This document shows positions 1-8,986 of a DNA stretch of 64,000 nucleotides, one piece after another; the stretch's first letter is position 1; every line of letters starts with the position of its first letter. The DNA comes from CAZOAR01 sp964577985 (lineage in GTDB: Bacteria > Gemmatimonadota > CAZMKB01 > CAZNLH01): contig CAZOAR010000002.1 of the NCBI GenBank assembly GCA_964577985.1, positions 1 through 64,000 on the forward strand. Reading direction: 5' to 3'. The notes under the pieces were generated by a model that saw only the letters and a list, made by a program, of their open reading frames with translations, did not search any database and had not been told where the DNA came from. The translations under genes were made by a program, and so were the position numbers.

Positions 1-320
1 AATCCCATCGCACAATAAGGCCGATTCCGGACAAGCCGGAATGACGCGCAAAAAGTGGGGAAACTCCGAATAGGAAAAACTGCTTGATTTTTCCGCCCGG
101 ACAGTTTACTTTCTCCCCGATGTCAGCCTTCTCGCAGGGCAGCTCCCGGGTACGCCGGCAGAGACATTCTGATCTCTTAGCGGTGTGGACAACCGGGACG
201 GCACACACGTACCGTCGGAATATTCCAGCCCCGGACATCCATGTTGTATTCATCTTTTCCGTGTCGACCCTCCGCGTAGCGCGATCGACCTTTTGAATTG
301 CTGAACACGGAGTCTGTATT
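1..320. other. intergenic region upstream of sdhC
   Basis: Apart from the palindromic repeat at 24-42, I see no convincing gene in this stretch. The open frames crossing it have no ribosome binding site or recognisable product. It should hold the promoter of the sdhCAB operon, but no TTGACA-type site is evident. The last bases contain GGAG about 9 nt before the sdhC ATG. Confidence 0.5.
24..42. repeat. short palindromic dispersed repeat, copy 1
   Basis: The 7-bp arms ATTCCGG and CCGGAAT flank a 5-nt loop (ACAAG) and are followed by GACG. The same element lies at 60111-60129 in the opposite orientation with compensating arm changes (ATTCCCG / CGGGAAT, loop CTTGT). The paired changes suggest that folding, not sequence alone, is kept. 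Confidence 0.55.
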
Positions 321-1004
321 ATGCAAACGTTTACTTCTACGGTCTGGTCTTCTGTGGGCAGAAAGTTCCTCAACGGGATAACGGGACTGCTGCTGAGCAT
401 ATTCATTCTGGTGCATCTGATAGAAAACTATCTCCTTTTCAGCGGGGCCAGGACCTTCAACCTGTACGTACACTACCTTACCAGTCTCGGCGGAATGCTC
501 TACTTCATAGAGTTCCTTCTGGCGATGGTCTTCCTGTTTCACATGATCACCGCCGTCACGGTCTGGATAAGCGGGCTGCGGGCCAGGCCGCACGCCTACG
601 CGGTCCTCAAGAGTGCAGGGGGCGAGAGCCGCCAGACGATATTCTCGAAGACGATGATCTATACGGGCACCCTCCTGTTGATATTCCTGATTCTGCACCT
701 CAGGACATTCAAGTTTGGACCGCACTATCTCGCCACATACGACGGCCTCGAGGTCCGCGACATGCACCGACTCGTAATGGAGGTCTTCACGGGCGGAGCG
801 TATTTCCTCTGGTATGAAGCCGTAATGATCCTCCTCGGTTTTCACCTGAGACACGGGTTCTGGAGTGCGTTCCAATCGCTAGGGCTCAGCCATCCCAGGT
901 ACAGCCGATGTATCTTCACCGTCGGATATCTCTTCGCCATCGTGATAGCGATTGGATTTCTGGCAATACCACTATGGATATATATCACTGGAGGTGCCCA
1001 ATGA
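321..1004 (+). CDS. sdhC: succinate dehydrogenase cytochrome b subunit
   Basis: This 227-residue integral membrane protein should be the haem b, quinone-reactive anchor of succinate dehydrogenase/fumarate reductase (complex II) in the cytoplasmic membrane. About five hydrophobic helices are visible. The first starts near residue 18 (GITGLLLSIFILVHLIENYL), and histidines inside the helices can serve as haem ligands. Its length fits the single-subunit cytochrome b558 type of Bacteroidetes, Chlorobi and Bacillus. The start has GGAG 9 nt upstream. Its stop overlaps the sdhA start (ATGA at 1001-1004), so the two are translationally coupled in the order sdhC-sdhA-sdhB. I am confident of the role; whether it oxidises succinate or reduces fumarate in vivo cannot be read from sequence. 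Confidence 0.93.
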   Translation: MQTFTSTVWSSVGRKFLNGITGLLLSIFILVHLIENYLLFSGARTFNLYVHYLTSLGGMLYFIEFLLAMVFLFHMITAVTVWISGLRARPHAYAVLKSAGGESRQTIFSKTMIYTGTLLLIFLILHLRTFKFGPHYLATYDGLEVRDMHRLVMEVFTGGAYFLWYEAVMILLGFHLRHGFWSAFQSLGLSHPRYSRCIFTVGYLFAIVIAIGFLAIPLWIYITGGAQ

Positions 1005-2914
1005 AGCTGGATTCGAAGGTTCCCGAGGGACCAATAACCGAAAAATGGGATAAACATCGTTTCGACAGCAAGCTGGTCAACCCGGCGAACAAGCGAAAAT
1101 ACACGATAATTGTGGTCGGTACCGGGCTGGCAGGAGGCGCAGCCGCGGCGACACTCGCTGAGCTGGGCTACAACGTTCTCAGCTTCTGCATCCAGGACTC
1201 CCCGCGCCGCGCGCACAGCATCGCAGCGCAAGGGGGAATCAACGCCGCCAAGAACTATCCGAATGACGGTGACAGCATCTGGCGTCTCTTCTATGACACG
1301 GTCAAGGGAGGCGACTACCGCTCCCGCGAGGCCAATGTTTACCGTCTCGCCCAGGTCAGCAACAACATCATCGACCAATGCGCTGCCCAAGGCGTGCCCT
1401 TCGCCCGTGAGTACGGGGGCCAACTGGCGTATCGCTCCTTCGGCGGGGCGCAGGTGTCCAGGACGTTCTACGCGCGCGGCCAGACGGGACAGCAACTCCT
1501 CCTCGGGGCGTATTCCTCGCTCATGCGGCAGGTGAGCCTGGGGAAGGTGACGATCATGCCTCGCCGCGAGATGCTCGACCTGGTGGTTGTAGACGGCAAG
1601 GCGCGGGGGATAACCGTCCGCAACCTGATCAGCGGGAAGCTGGAGTCGTATGCCGGCCACGCGGTTCTACTGGCCACCGGCGGGTACGGCAATGTCTTCT
1701 ATCTCTCTACAAACGCCGTCAACTCGAACTGCACCGCCGCCTGGCGATGTCACAGGAAGGGTGCCCTCTTCGCGAACCCGTGCTTTACGCAGATCCATCC
1801 CACCTGCATACCGGTTTCGGGCGACCACCAGTCGAAACTCACCCTGATGAGCGAGAGTCTACGCAACGACGGCCGGGTCTGGGTCCCGAAGAAAGAAGGG
1901 GATAAGCGTCCGCCGAACGATATACCCGAGGATGAGCGCGACTACTATCTCGAGAGAAAATACCCGAGCTTCGGCAACCTGGTCCCCAGAGACGTAGCGT
2001 CGAGAAATGCCAAGGAGGTGTGCGACGGCGGCCGTGGTGTCGGCGAGACAGGCCTCTCGGTCTACCTCGATTTCGCCGAACCGATCGGGCGCCTCGGAGA
2101 AGAGACCATAAGGGAACGGTACGGAAACCTGTTCGAGATGTATGAACGGATCACTGATGAGGACCCATACAAGGTGCCGATGCGGATATATCCCGCGTCA
2201 CACTACGAGATGGGAGGCCTCTGGGTCGACTATAACCTGATGAGCACCATCCCGGGGCTTCATGTACTGGGAGAGGCGAACTTCTCGGATCACGGGGCAA
2301 ATCGGCTGGGAGCGAGCGCTCTGATGCAGGGCCTCGCAGACGGCTATTTTATCATTCCTTACACGCTGGGCCACTATCTGACCACAGCGGCGCCGGACCC
2401 TGTAACAACGGACCATCATGCGTTCAAGAAGTCGGCAGAAGAGGTGGATAACCGCTTGAAAGAGCTTCTCTCAATCGACGGAAGCCGGACCGTCAAAGAA
2501 TTCCACCGCGAGCTCGGGAAGATAATGTGGAATAACGTGGGCATGTCTCGCAGCAGGGCGGGTCTCGAAGCGGCGATCAACGATATCCGGCAGCTTCGGG
2601 CTGAGTTCCGGGAAAACGTCCGGGTCGCGGGAAAGGGGGAGACATTCAACAAGAACCTCGAGATGGCAGGAAGGGTCGCGGATTACCTGGAGCTGAGCGA
2701 ACTCATAGCCCGTGACGCCCTCAACAGGGCGGAGTCGTGCGGCGCCCATTTCCGGGAGGAGAGCCAGACAGAGGAAGGCGAGGCCAGACGCGATGATGAG
2801 CATTTCGCATACGTCGCCGCATGGGAATACAAGGGTAAGGATCAGGAACCGGAACTGCACAAGGAGCCGCTCACGTTCGAGAACGTGCCGTTGACTTCGC
2901 GCAGCTATAAATAA
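1001..2914 (+). CDS. sdhA: succinate dehydrogenase/fumarate reductase flavoprotein subunit
   Basis: The 637-residue catalytic subunit carries covalent FAD and interconverts succinate and fumarate, feeding electrons to SdhB. The N-terminal dinucleotide-binding motif (VVGTGLAGGAAAATLAELG) starts near residue 32. The flavin-attachment region HSIAAQGGINAA and a PRDVASR-type capping-domain motif are present, with the usual C-terminal helical domain. An in-frame upstream start at 908 would extend it by 31 residues inside sdhC. The ATG at 1001 gives the family-typical N-terminus and a 4-nt ATGA overlap, so I prefer it. The length matches the Bacteroidetes-type SdhA/FrdA rather than the shorter proteobacterial form. 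sdhB follows after 12 nt with its own AAGGAG. Confidence 0.95.
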   Translation: MKLDSKVPEGPITEKWDKHRFDSKLVNPANKRKYTIIVVGTGLAGGAAAATLAELGYNVLSFCIQDSPRRAHSIAAQGGINAAKNYPNDGDSIWRLFYDTVKGGDYRSREANVYRLAQVSNNIIDQCAAQGVPFAREYGGQLAYRSFGGAQVSRTFYARGQTGQQLLLGAYSSLMRQVSLGKVTIMPRREMLDLVVVDGKARGITVRNLISGKLESYAGHAVLLATGGYGNVFYLSTNAVNSNCTAAWRCHRKGALFANPCFTQIHPTCIPVSGDHQSKLTLMSESLRNDGRVWVPKKEGDKRPPNDIPEDERDYYLERKYPSFGNLVPRDVASRNAKEVCDGGRGVGETGLSVYLDFAEPIGRLGEETIRERYGNLFEMYERITDEDPYKVPMRIYPASHYEMGGLWVDYNLMSTIPGLHVLGEANFSDHGANRLGASALMQGLADGYFIIPYTLGHYLTTAAPDPVTTDHHAFKKSAEEVDNRLKELLSIDGSRTVKEFHRELGKIMWNNVGMSRSRAGLEAAINDIRQLRAEFRENVRVAGKGETFNKNLEMAGRVADYLELSELIARDALNRAESCGAHFREESQTEEGEARRDDEHFAYVAAWEYKGKDQEPELHKEPLTFENVPLTSRSYK

Positions 2915-2926
2915 GGAGCTATCACG

Positions 2927-3682
2927 ATGAGCGAGAAACGTTTGACACTGAATCTCAGAATATGGCGGCAGCCCGGACCTGACCGGAAGGGAAAGCTGGT
3001 AGATTTCAGGATAGACGGCATCAGCCCGGACATGTCTTTCCTGGAGATGCTCGACGTCCTCAACGAGAAGATAATCCGCGAAGGTGGAGAGGTCATAGAG
3101 TTCGACAACGATTGCCGGGAAGGTATCTGCGGGATGTGCAGTTTAGTGATAAACGGGCTTCCGCACGGCCGCGGAAAGGGGTCAGCCACCTGCCAGCTAC
3201 ATATGCGTCGCTTCAGGGATGGTCAGACTATCACCGTGGAACCGTTCCGTGCCCGCGGATTCCCGGTCATAAAGGACCTTGTCACGGACCGCAGCGCCTT
3301 CGACCGCATTATCGCGGCGGGGGGCTACACGTCCGTGAATGCCGGGGGGGCGCCTGACGCGAATTCCATCCTGATTCCAAAGGAGAAGGCCGAAGAGGCG
3401 ATGGACGCGGCAGCGTGTATCGGTTGTGGCGCCTGCGTGGCGGCCTGCCCGAACGCCTCGGCCTCGCTCTTCGTGGCGGCCAAGATCTCCCAGTTCGCCC
3501 TCCTGCCACAGGGAGCGCCTGAACGAAAGCGAAGAGCACTGGCGATGATAGAGCAGATGGATAAGGAAGGCTTCGGTGATTGCTCCAACCACGCCGAATG
3601 CGAGGCCGTCTGTCCCAAGGAGATCTCCATCTCAAACATAGCGCGTATGAAACGCGAGTATTTCAAGGCCGCGATAGGGTGA
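2927..3682 (+). CDS. sdhB: succinate dehydrogenase/fumarate reductase iron-sulfur subunit
   Basis: The 251-residue electron-transfer subunit links SdhA flavin to SdhC haem and quinone. The N-terminal ferredoxin domain has the [2Fe-2S] cysteines in DNDCREGICGMCS, with a later Cys in ATCQLH. The C-terminal domain has CIGCGACVAACP for [4Fe-4S] and CSNHAECEAVCPKEI for the remaining cluster ligands. An AAGGAG sits about 8 nt before the ATG, and it is the last gene of sdhCAB. Strong hairpins follow at 3709-3782, between it and the convergent gene ending at 3801. Nothing is missing for a working subunit. Confidence 0.95.
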   Translation: MSEKRLTLNLRIWRQPGPDRKGKLVDFRIDGISPDMSFLEMLDVLNEKIIREGGEVIEFDNDCREGICGMCSLVINGLPHGRGKGSATCQLHMRRFRDGQTITVEPFRARGFPVIKDLVTDRSAFDRIIAAGGYTSVNAGGAPDANSILIPKEKAEEAMDAAACIGCGACVAACPNASASLFVAAKISQFALLPQGAPERKRRALAMIEQMDKEGFGDCSNHAECEAVCPKEISISNIARMKREYFKAAIG

Positions 3683-3708
3683 TCGATACCCGCAGGCGGC
3701 GCGGCTTC

Positions 3709-3762
3709 AAGTGAGCCCCCCTTGACGACGGGTATCACCCTCGCCAGGGGGGGCTCTCACTT
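3709..3762. terminator. long hairpin between convergent transcription units
   Basis: The arms AAGTGAG-CCCCCC (3709-3721) and GGGGGGG-CTCTCACTT (3747-3762) pair with a 2-nt bulge. They lie midway between sdhB (+, ends 3682) and the minus-strand run ending at 3801. A second perfect hairpin follows at 3766-3782 (GGGGAAC, loop CCG, GTTCCCC). Neither has a good T-tract, so this is probably a bidirectional transcription barrier rather than a textbook intrinsic terminator. Confidence 0.6.
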
Positions 3763-3800
3763 AACGGGGAACCCGGTTCCCCGGAATCATTGCTTGCCCC

Positions 3801-5567
3801 TCAGGGCGCAGGGTTGGCCGGGTCGAGTATCCTCACCGCTGTCGTGTCAACGCTCAATGTGTCTCCCAGGTTGTAATCGATAACTATCCCCTGAAGATCC
3901 ACATTGAGGTTCACCGGTGCGGCGCCGGGCACTGTGACAGGAATTGAACCTCCACGCTGTCCCCCGGGCTGGATGGGAACGCCGCTTGCCGGATATGGAG
4001 CAAGGACCGGAAAGACGCCGCCGCCCGGAAGCAGGGCGTCGAGGATCACCTGGACCCGCCTCGACTGCGTGTCGTTGTTGAATACGGTGATATCCTCGTG
4101 CACCTGGTCGCCCGGAAAGACAGAGGCGAGTGCAGGCGCAAGGCTGATGGCCTGGTTATAGGTTCTCTGGAGCACCACGCTCTGTATCTTGTCCTGCGTG
4201 ATGGCAAGAGACGAGACCGTGGTTCCCTGCACACCACTCTCCTGCGTCGGGATGTAGACAACGTCATAGGTGCCGGATGCGACACGAATCCGGTAGGTCC
4301 CGTTTCCGTAGCTCTGGTTGCTCGGGGTGTAAACCACGTTCCCGCTCCCCGTGTCGACTAGCTGGATGATACACCCCTTCACCGGTGATCCGCCATCGTC
4401 CGTTATAACCCCCGAAAGGTAGTGTCCCCAGGGTAGGACCTGGTTCAAAACGGTGTTCCCCGTGATCTGGACGGAGTCGACCTCCACAGGGGCCAGATGG
4501 ACACTGTCGGTAGCATCCTCAAACATGATATTGTAAAGGCCTGTCGGCACCTTGATCCTGTAATTCCCGCTCGAATCGGTATTGTCGTGAGAGGTCCACA
4601 CTCTGGCCCCGGTCGCCACATCATCCACGTCCAGGTCCACATTGGGGACAAAAACGTCGATCGGATCGGTAACGAGGCCTGAGACCACCGCACCGTCCTT
4701 CAGGGTGATGTCGAGTGTGAGATCATGGTTGACGACCAGTCCATATATGACGTTATCCGCGTAAGGCCCGCTGCTGGGAGGCTCAAAGTCGACGTTCCAC
4801 ACACCGGCCCAGGCGTGGACGAGGAATGACCCATCCGAGTAGGTGTTATCTGCCGGTGTACGAATCATCCGCTTCGTCGAGGCTTCACGTACGTCCAGGT
4901 CGACGTTTGGTATCCCTGCCCCCTGCGTATTCCGGACGAACCCTGAAATGTCTATTGAGACTGGAAACTGGACATTCATGGTCGTATCATTGTGGACCGG
5001 CACGTCCCAGAGGTGGTAGGTGGTCATTGAATCCGACAGAACCGGCTCATAGACGAAGTCGAACGTCCCCTCTGCGATGATGATGCTGTAGGCGCCGTTG
5101 CTGTCGGTCTGATCCGTGGGTGTCTGCTGCAGTTCATTCGTAACAGTATCGATAACATCGATGTCGAGGTTCACGACCGGCGCTCCAAACGAGTCGGTTA
5201 TGATACCCGTGATCTGCATGCCCCATGGGATCGTGACGTCGAGTACCGTGTTGGAGAGGACAGAGACGTTCCGGACCATGACCGGGGCGAGGTGCGTGGA
5301 TGGTACCGGGTTATAGGCCAGGTCGTAGGTGCCGGGCCAGAGGGAGAAAGAGTAGTACCCGTTCACGTTGGTCGAGTCTCCATGCAGGAGAATCCACGTG
5401 CCGGTCTGCGAGTCCCACGCGTCTATATCGACAGGATATACTCCCTGGACATTCGGGTCGGTCACCCGTCCCGATATTGTATACTGGGCGTGCAGGAGTG
5501 TTGGCAACAATGCTCCCCCGAGGAGGAGGGCGAGAGCGAAAAGGCGCAACTTCTTGAATTCCATCAT
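3801..5567 (-). CDS. secreted protein with five carboxypeptidase-regulatory-like Asp-rich repeats
   Basis: The 588-residue protein has a signal peptide (hydrophobic stretch near residues 8-26, ending LLHAQ). Five tandem domains of about 95 residues follow, each starting like ISGRVTDPNVQGVYPVDID. These resemble the CarboxypepD_reg/CNA-B-like beta-sandwich family. Each carries an acidic core of NVDLDVDD type and a TDxxGxY motif. The last 120 residues are a different beta domain (ASVFPGDQVHEDITVFNND), like archaeal/bacterial surface-protein stalk domains. No FlgD-like C-terminal sorting domain is present, unlike its neighbour. AAGGAG stands about 8 nt before the ATG. It is the last gene of the minus-strand run from 19301. 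No enzymatic motif is visible; an extracellular or surface structural or adhesive role is inference. Confidence 0.7.
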   Translation of the reverse strand: MMEFKKLRLFALALLLGGALLPTLLHAQYTISGRVTDPNVQGVYPVDIDAWDSQTGTWILLHGDSTNVNGYYSFSLWPGTYDLAYNPVPSTHLAPVMVRNVSVLSNTVLDVTIPWGMQITGIITDSFGAPVVNLDIDVIDTVTNELQQTPTDQTDSNGAYSIIIAEGTFDFVYEPVLSDSMTTYHLWDVPVHNDTTMNVQFPVSIDISGFVRNTQGAGIPNVDLDVREASTKRMIRTPADNTYSDGSFLVHAWAGVWNVDFEPPSSGPYADNVIYGLVVNHDLTLDITLKDGAVVSGLVTDPIDVFVPNVDLDVDDVATGARVWTSHDNTDSSGNYRIKVPTGLYNIMFEDATDSVHLAPVEVDSVQITGNTVLNQVLPWGHYLSGVITDDGGSPVKGCIIQLVDTGSGNVVYTPSNQSYGNGTYRIRVASGTYDVVYIPTQESGVQGTTVSSLAITQDKIQSVVLQRTYNQAISLAPALASVFPGDQVHEDITVFNNDTQSRRVQVILDALLPGGGVFPVLAPYPASGVPIQPGGQRGGSIPVTVPGAAPVNLNVDLQGIVIDYNLGDTLSVDTTAVRILDPANPAP

Positions 5568-5612
5568 CTGGGATTCTCCTTTCTCATGATGAAACCAGTC
5601 GGTTGGTCGCAG

Positions 5613-7109
5613 TTACTTCTCAACGACCATCTTCCGTAATATGTTGCTGGAGCCATACCTCAACCGATAGAGATAGACCCCTGAAGAGACCGGCAGTCCC
5701 CGGTCGTTTCTTCCGTTCCAGACTACATCATATTCCCCGGGTCCGAGTGCGCGATCAACAAGCAGACGGACTAAGCGGCCCCTGAGGTCGAAGACCTCGA
5801 GTCGCACGGGAACATCGCCCCCCTCCCGGGTCAAATCTCCGGGCCCAGGCTCCGGGAGGCTGTATCGGATCGTTGTTTCCGGGTTGAAGGGATTCGGATA
5901 GTTCTGCGAAAGCAGAACTCCGCGAGGTATCCCGGTGCCACCATTGGACTCATCGCCACCAATCCCGGCGGACCCCAGCACGAAGTCCACGGTCGTGTCG
6001 TGGACGACGCTGACCGAGGAATAGAGTCCCTGCCCAAGGCCGCTTCCCTCTGGAGGATTCATAACCAGTTCGTAGACATCCGGCGATACGGCCACCCCAT
6101 AAGCACCCGTGGAGTCTGTGCTGTTTCTCAGCGTGATCACGAAGTCATGCGTGATCGAGTCGAACACATCGAGATATGCCCCTTCGACAGGACCCCCTTG
6201 AGCATCGGTCACCACTCCGGACAGCCACGCGCCGTTCAGGAGGGTTACCGTGTCCAGGACGGTGTCAGCCGTTATGATGACGGTGTCCAGCATTGAAGGG
6301 GCGAGGTTCGTTTGCAGGAGAGGGTCGAAGATAATCTTGAATGAACCACCCGGGATGACTATGCTGTAATGGCCCGTGAGATCTGTGTTGTCCCTCGGGG
6401 TGTTTATCCTCAGTCCCGTCAGCAGATCATCTGCGTCGAGGTCGATGTCGTACAGGGGCGCACCCCCTTCGTCGACCACCCAGCCTGAGACGAAGAAACC
6501 GCTCTCCAGAGACACGTTGACGGTCGTATCAGCGTTGATCGGGGCGCTCAGTAGTCTCACTGCAACCGATCTGTTCCCCTCCGGAGGCTGGTAAGTGAGA
6601 TCGAAGACCCCTGAGGGTGCCACCACCTGGTAATCGCCGTTTGCGTCGGTCTTGTCATGTGGAGTGAGAATCCTCCGACCCGTGGCCGAGTCATCCACGT
6701 CTATGTCCAGGTGGTTGATTCCTGCACCATTGCTGTCCGTCACACGCCCTGAGAGAAAGAAACCATCCTGAAGTACGACATCCACCACCGTGTTGCCGTT
6801 GACAACGATGTCATAGCGCGTCTCCGATACCAGCCGCTCGCCCGGAGGGGCGTTATATTCGATATAGTACGTCCCCGTATAGAGGAAGACGTCGTAGAAA
6901 CCCGCCTGATCTGTATGGTCACCCGGAACGTTGTAGAGATCGCCCGTCAGTGAATCGTAGATGTCCAGATTGACGTTCCATATCGGCTGGCCCCTTGTAT
7001 CGGTCAGGTGGCCTGTGACATGATAGTACTGGGCCCACGCTGCATTGAGGGGGAACGTCAGCATTGCGACAGCCATGACCATCATTCCCGCAAGGTATCT
7101 ATATCTCAT
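5613..7109 (-). CDS. secreted Asp-rich repeat protein with FlgD-like/T9SS-type C-terminal domain
   Basis: This is a 498-residue paralogue of the downstream protein: a signal peptide (residues 1-26, ending AAWA), then four domains of about 95 residues, each opening like FFLSGRVTDSNGAGINHLDI and containing DIDVDDSATG-type acidic motifs. The C-terminal 90 residues start with LSQNYPNPFNPETTIRYSLP and end in SSGVYLYRLRYGSSNILRKM. This is the FlgD-Ig-like domain annotated as T9SS type A sorting in the FCB group. It would be exported across the outer membrane or surface-attached if such a secretion system exists elsewhere in the genome. It lies 20 nt after the barrel gene (7130-8986) and 45 nt before the next, so it is probably co-transcribed. 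No catalytic residues are evident. Confidence 0.75.
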   Translation of the reverse strand: MRYRYLAGMMVMAVAMLTFPLNAAWAQYYHVTGHLTDTRGQPIWNVNLDIYDSLTGDLYNVPGDHTDQAGFYDVFLYTGTYYIEYNAPPGERLVSETRYDIVVNGNTVVDVVLQDGFFLSGRVTDSNGAGINHLDIDVDDSATGRRILTPHDKTDANGDYQVVAPSGVFDLTYQPPEGNRSVAVRLLSAPINADTTVNVSLESGFFVSGWVVDEGGAPLYDIDLDADDLLTGLRINTPRDNTDLTGHYSIVIPGGSFKIIFDPLLQTNLAPSMLDTVIITADTVLDTVTLLNGAWLSGVVTDAQGGPVEGAYLDVFDSITHDFVITLRNSTDSTGAYGVAVSPDVYELVMNPPEGSGLGQGLYSSVSVVHDTTVDFVLGSAGIGGDESNGGTGIPRGVLLSQNYPNPFNPETTIRYSLPEPGPGDLTREGGDVPVRLEVFDLRGRLVRLLVDRALGPGEYDVVWNGRNDRGLPVSSGVYLYRLRYGSSNILRKMVVEK

Positions 7110-7129
7110 TTTCCCGATCCTCTTTCCTA

Positions 7130-8986
7130 TCAGAAGTTGTATTCAATCTCGAGTTTGGTCCTGGTTGCCGCATCGAGGAAGGGCCCGAACGCCCAACCAG
7201 GGCGGAAAACACCCAGGATCAATTCCATGTCTATTCTCCCCCATAGTTTCTCGTATCCCGTGAGGAGATCGATCTCATCGCCTATATCCTTGAAAGTCCC
7301 CCAGGGCTCAGTAAGGAGATTACCTCCATGGACATTCTGTTTGGCAACCACCTGCTGAAATGTGTGATAGACGATATCGAACGATCCCTGACGCGACCAC
7401 CGAAATCCGAGGTCGGCAGTGAATATTCGCATATTGCTGAGCTCCGGATTGAACAGTTCTCCATAGTATTTGAAGCTGTTCACTCCGTTGAACTTGTCGT
7501 TATTCCTGTCAAATCCGGTCTGCCGGAAATTCCCGTCTATATTGTCCCGGTAATCCTTGTCACCCGAGCCATAGGCATAGCCGAGGGTGAACGATGGCTC
7601 GAAAGGAACCCCTCTCAGGGACTGGGTGAACCCCACATCGAATGCATTGCCGTCCAGTGCTCGTCCGTTCCTCTCTCCGCGCATGATGGCACCTTCGATC
7701 CAGTAATCGATCGATTTGCCCACTGAGCCGAAGGAGCGCAGGCCGTAGTAGCGGCGGTCGAAGTTGATATCAGGGTGATCCATGTCCTCGCGATCGATAA
7801 CGTAGAACGCCATTTCCCGATGACGACTCATCTCCCACGACGAGTAGAGCATGTAGTTGATGACCCCCTTATCCTGTTCCTTGGTCTCCGACATATTCTC
7901 AGTCCACGAGATCTCTGTATGCGTGGGGCCCAGATTGAGGAACACCCTTACTCCATCCAGGTTTCTGTTGTAGAGCCATTCCCGCTTCTCATCGAAGCGC
8001 TGGCGCCCAATCTCCAGGCCCAGCCGTCGGGTGAACACCTTCTTCCACAGGAGGCTGGCCTCGGCCAGCTTCAACGATCCCTCACTTCGAACGGGGTGGA
8101 ATGGGTCATACGGCCCCACGGGCTCACTCACTGCCACTTTCACAAACAGGTCCACGTCCGGATGGGGACTCGAGGAGAACTCCAGCCGGCTCGAGAGTTT
8201 TGAATAGAGGACGTCACTGGCCGTCTCGAAGTCGTAGAGATCAAAGTTGTCCTCGGGAATCATATCCACCTGAAACTCGCCTCCTACAGTAAGGAGTTCC
8301 CCCAGGCTGAACTGATCCCGAGGTCTCTGGTCGTCTGTATCGACCAGGCGTTGATATATGTCCAGGCCCGTAAAATCGAAGTCCATCCGCCCGCCATCCG
8401 GGTCGGTGAACGCGGTGTTCTCATCGCACTTGAATGTTTTTCCCAACACCACTATCTCCATACGTCTACTGTCTCGTATACTGATGCGTTCAACCGTAGC
8501 GGTTATTTCCGTGTCCAGGTCCCGGGAATCGAGCATCCGTAGGCTGGTGGCCCGGAGCGATCCTCTCACCCACGTGACATGCGCCCGGACACGGCCCCCC
8601 GGCGTTATCTTCTCCGGTGCGATGGTATCTCCCCCGGCATCGAGGAACTCCGTCTCCGCGTCGAATGAGAGATGAACGCCCGCTATATCGAGGCTGCCAC
8701 CATCTCCATCCACCTCCTTCAGGATACCCTCGACCCTGAGACTCTCCTTCCTGTCACCCTTCAACTTCACTCCATCTGCCCTGTAGACACCTTCTCCGCG
8801 GAGCCTGCCCTCTACCTTGATCCGCATCCCATCGAGCAGAAGGTCCTTCGCATCCCAACCTGAGCCGGCCGCGGGTAGAATGGAGGGACTCGCGAGAAGA
8901 CCGGTGACAATGACCGAAGCCAGGCCCACACACCGATACCTCTCCCGCACCCACGGAAAAACACTCGACCACCGTTCACTGGACAT
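7130..8986 (-). CDS. DUF5666-containing outer-membrane beta-barrel protein (alginate-export-like)
   Basis: The 618-residue protein has a signal peptide (about residues 17-40, VIVTGLLASPSILPAAGSG). Two small DUF5666-type OB-like modules follow (around 47-110 and 112-190; DGMRIKVEGRLRGEGVYRAD, PGGRVRAHVTWVRG). The remaining 400 residues are alternating hydrophobic/aromatic strands typical of a porin, with AlgE-like wording such as EIGRQRFDEKREWLYNRNLD, ending in a C-terminal Phe (LEIEYNF). The final Phe is the usual outer-membrane insertion signal. It overlaps the sulfatase-like gene by 11 nt. That gene carries the same DUF5666 modules, a strong sign that the two products act together. Inferred role: outer-membrane channel for the polymer made by the preceding genes. 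Confidence 0.72.
   Translation of the reverse strand: MSSERWSSVFPWVRERYRCVGLASVIVTGLLASPSILPAAGSGWDAKDLLLDGMRIKVEGRLRGEGVYRADGVKLKGDRKESLRVEGILKEVDGDGGSLDIAGVHLSFDAETEFLDAGGDTIAPEKITPGGRVRAHVTWVRGSLRATSLRMLDSRDLDTEITATVERISIRDSRRMEIVVLGKTFKCDENTAFTDPDGGRMDFDFTGLDIYQRLVDTDDQRPRDQFSLGELLTVGGEFQVDMIPEDNFDLYDFETASDVLYSKLSSRLEFSSSPHPDVDLFVKVAVSEPVGPYDPFHPVRSEGSLKLAEASLLWKKVFTRRLGLEIGRQRFDEKREWLYNRNLDGVRVFLNLGPTHTEISWTENMSETKEQDKGVINYMLYSSWEMSRHREMAFYVIDREDMDHPDINFDRRYYGLRSFGSVGKSIDYWIEGAIMRGERNGRALDGNAFDVGFTQSLRGVPFEPSFTLGYAYGSGDKDYRDNIDGNFRQTGFDRNNDKFNGVNSFKYYGELFNPELSNMRIFTADLGFRWSRQGSFDIVYHTFQQVVAKQNVHGGNLLTEPWGTFKDIGDEIDLLTGYEKLWGRIDMELILGVFRPGWAFGPFLDAATRTKLEIEYNF

Noticed and set aside
177..875. 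232-residue minus-strand open frame opposite sdhC
   Set aside because: It lies antisense to a clear cytochrome b subunit, has no ribosome site and has a composition dictated by the opposite strand.
842..1660. 272-residue minus-strand open frame opposite sdhC/sdhA
   Set aside because: It is antisense to conserved SdhA coding sequence; no domain is recognisable.
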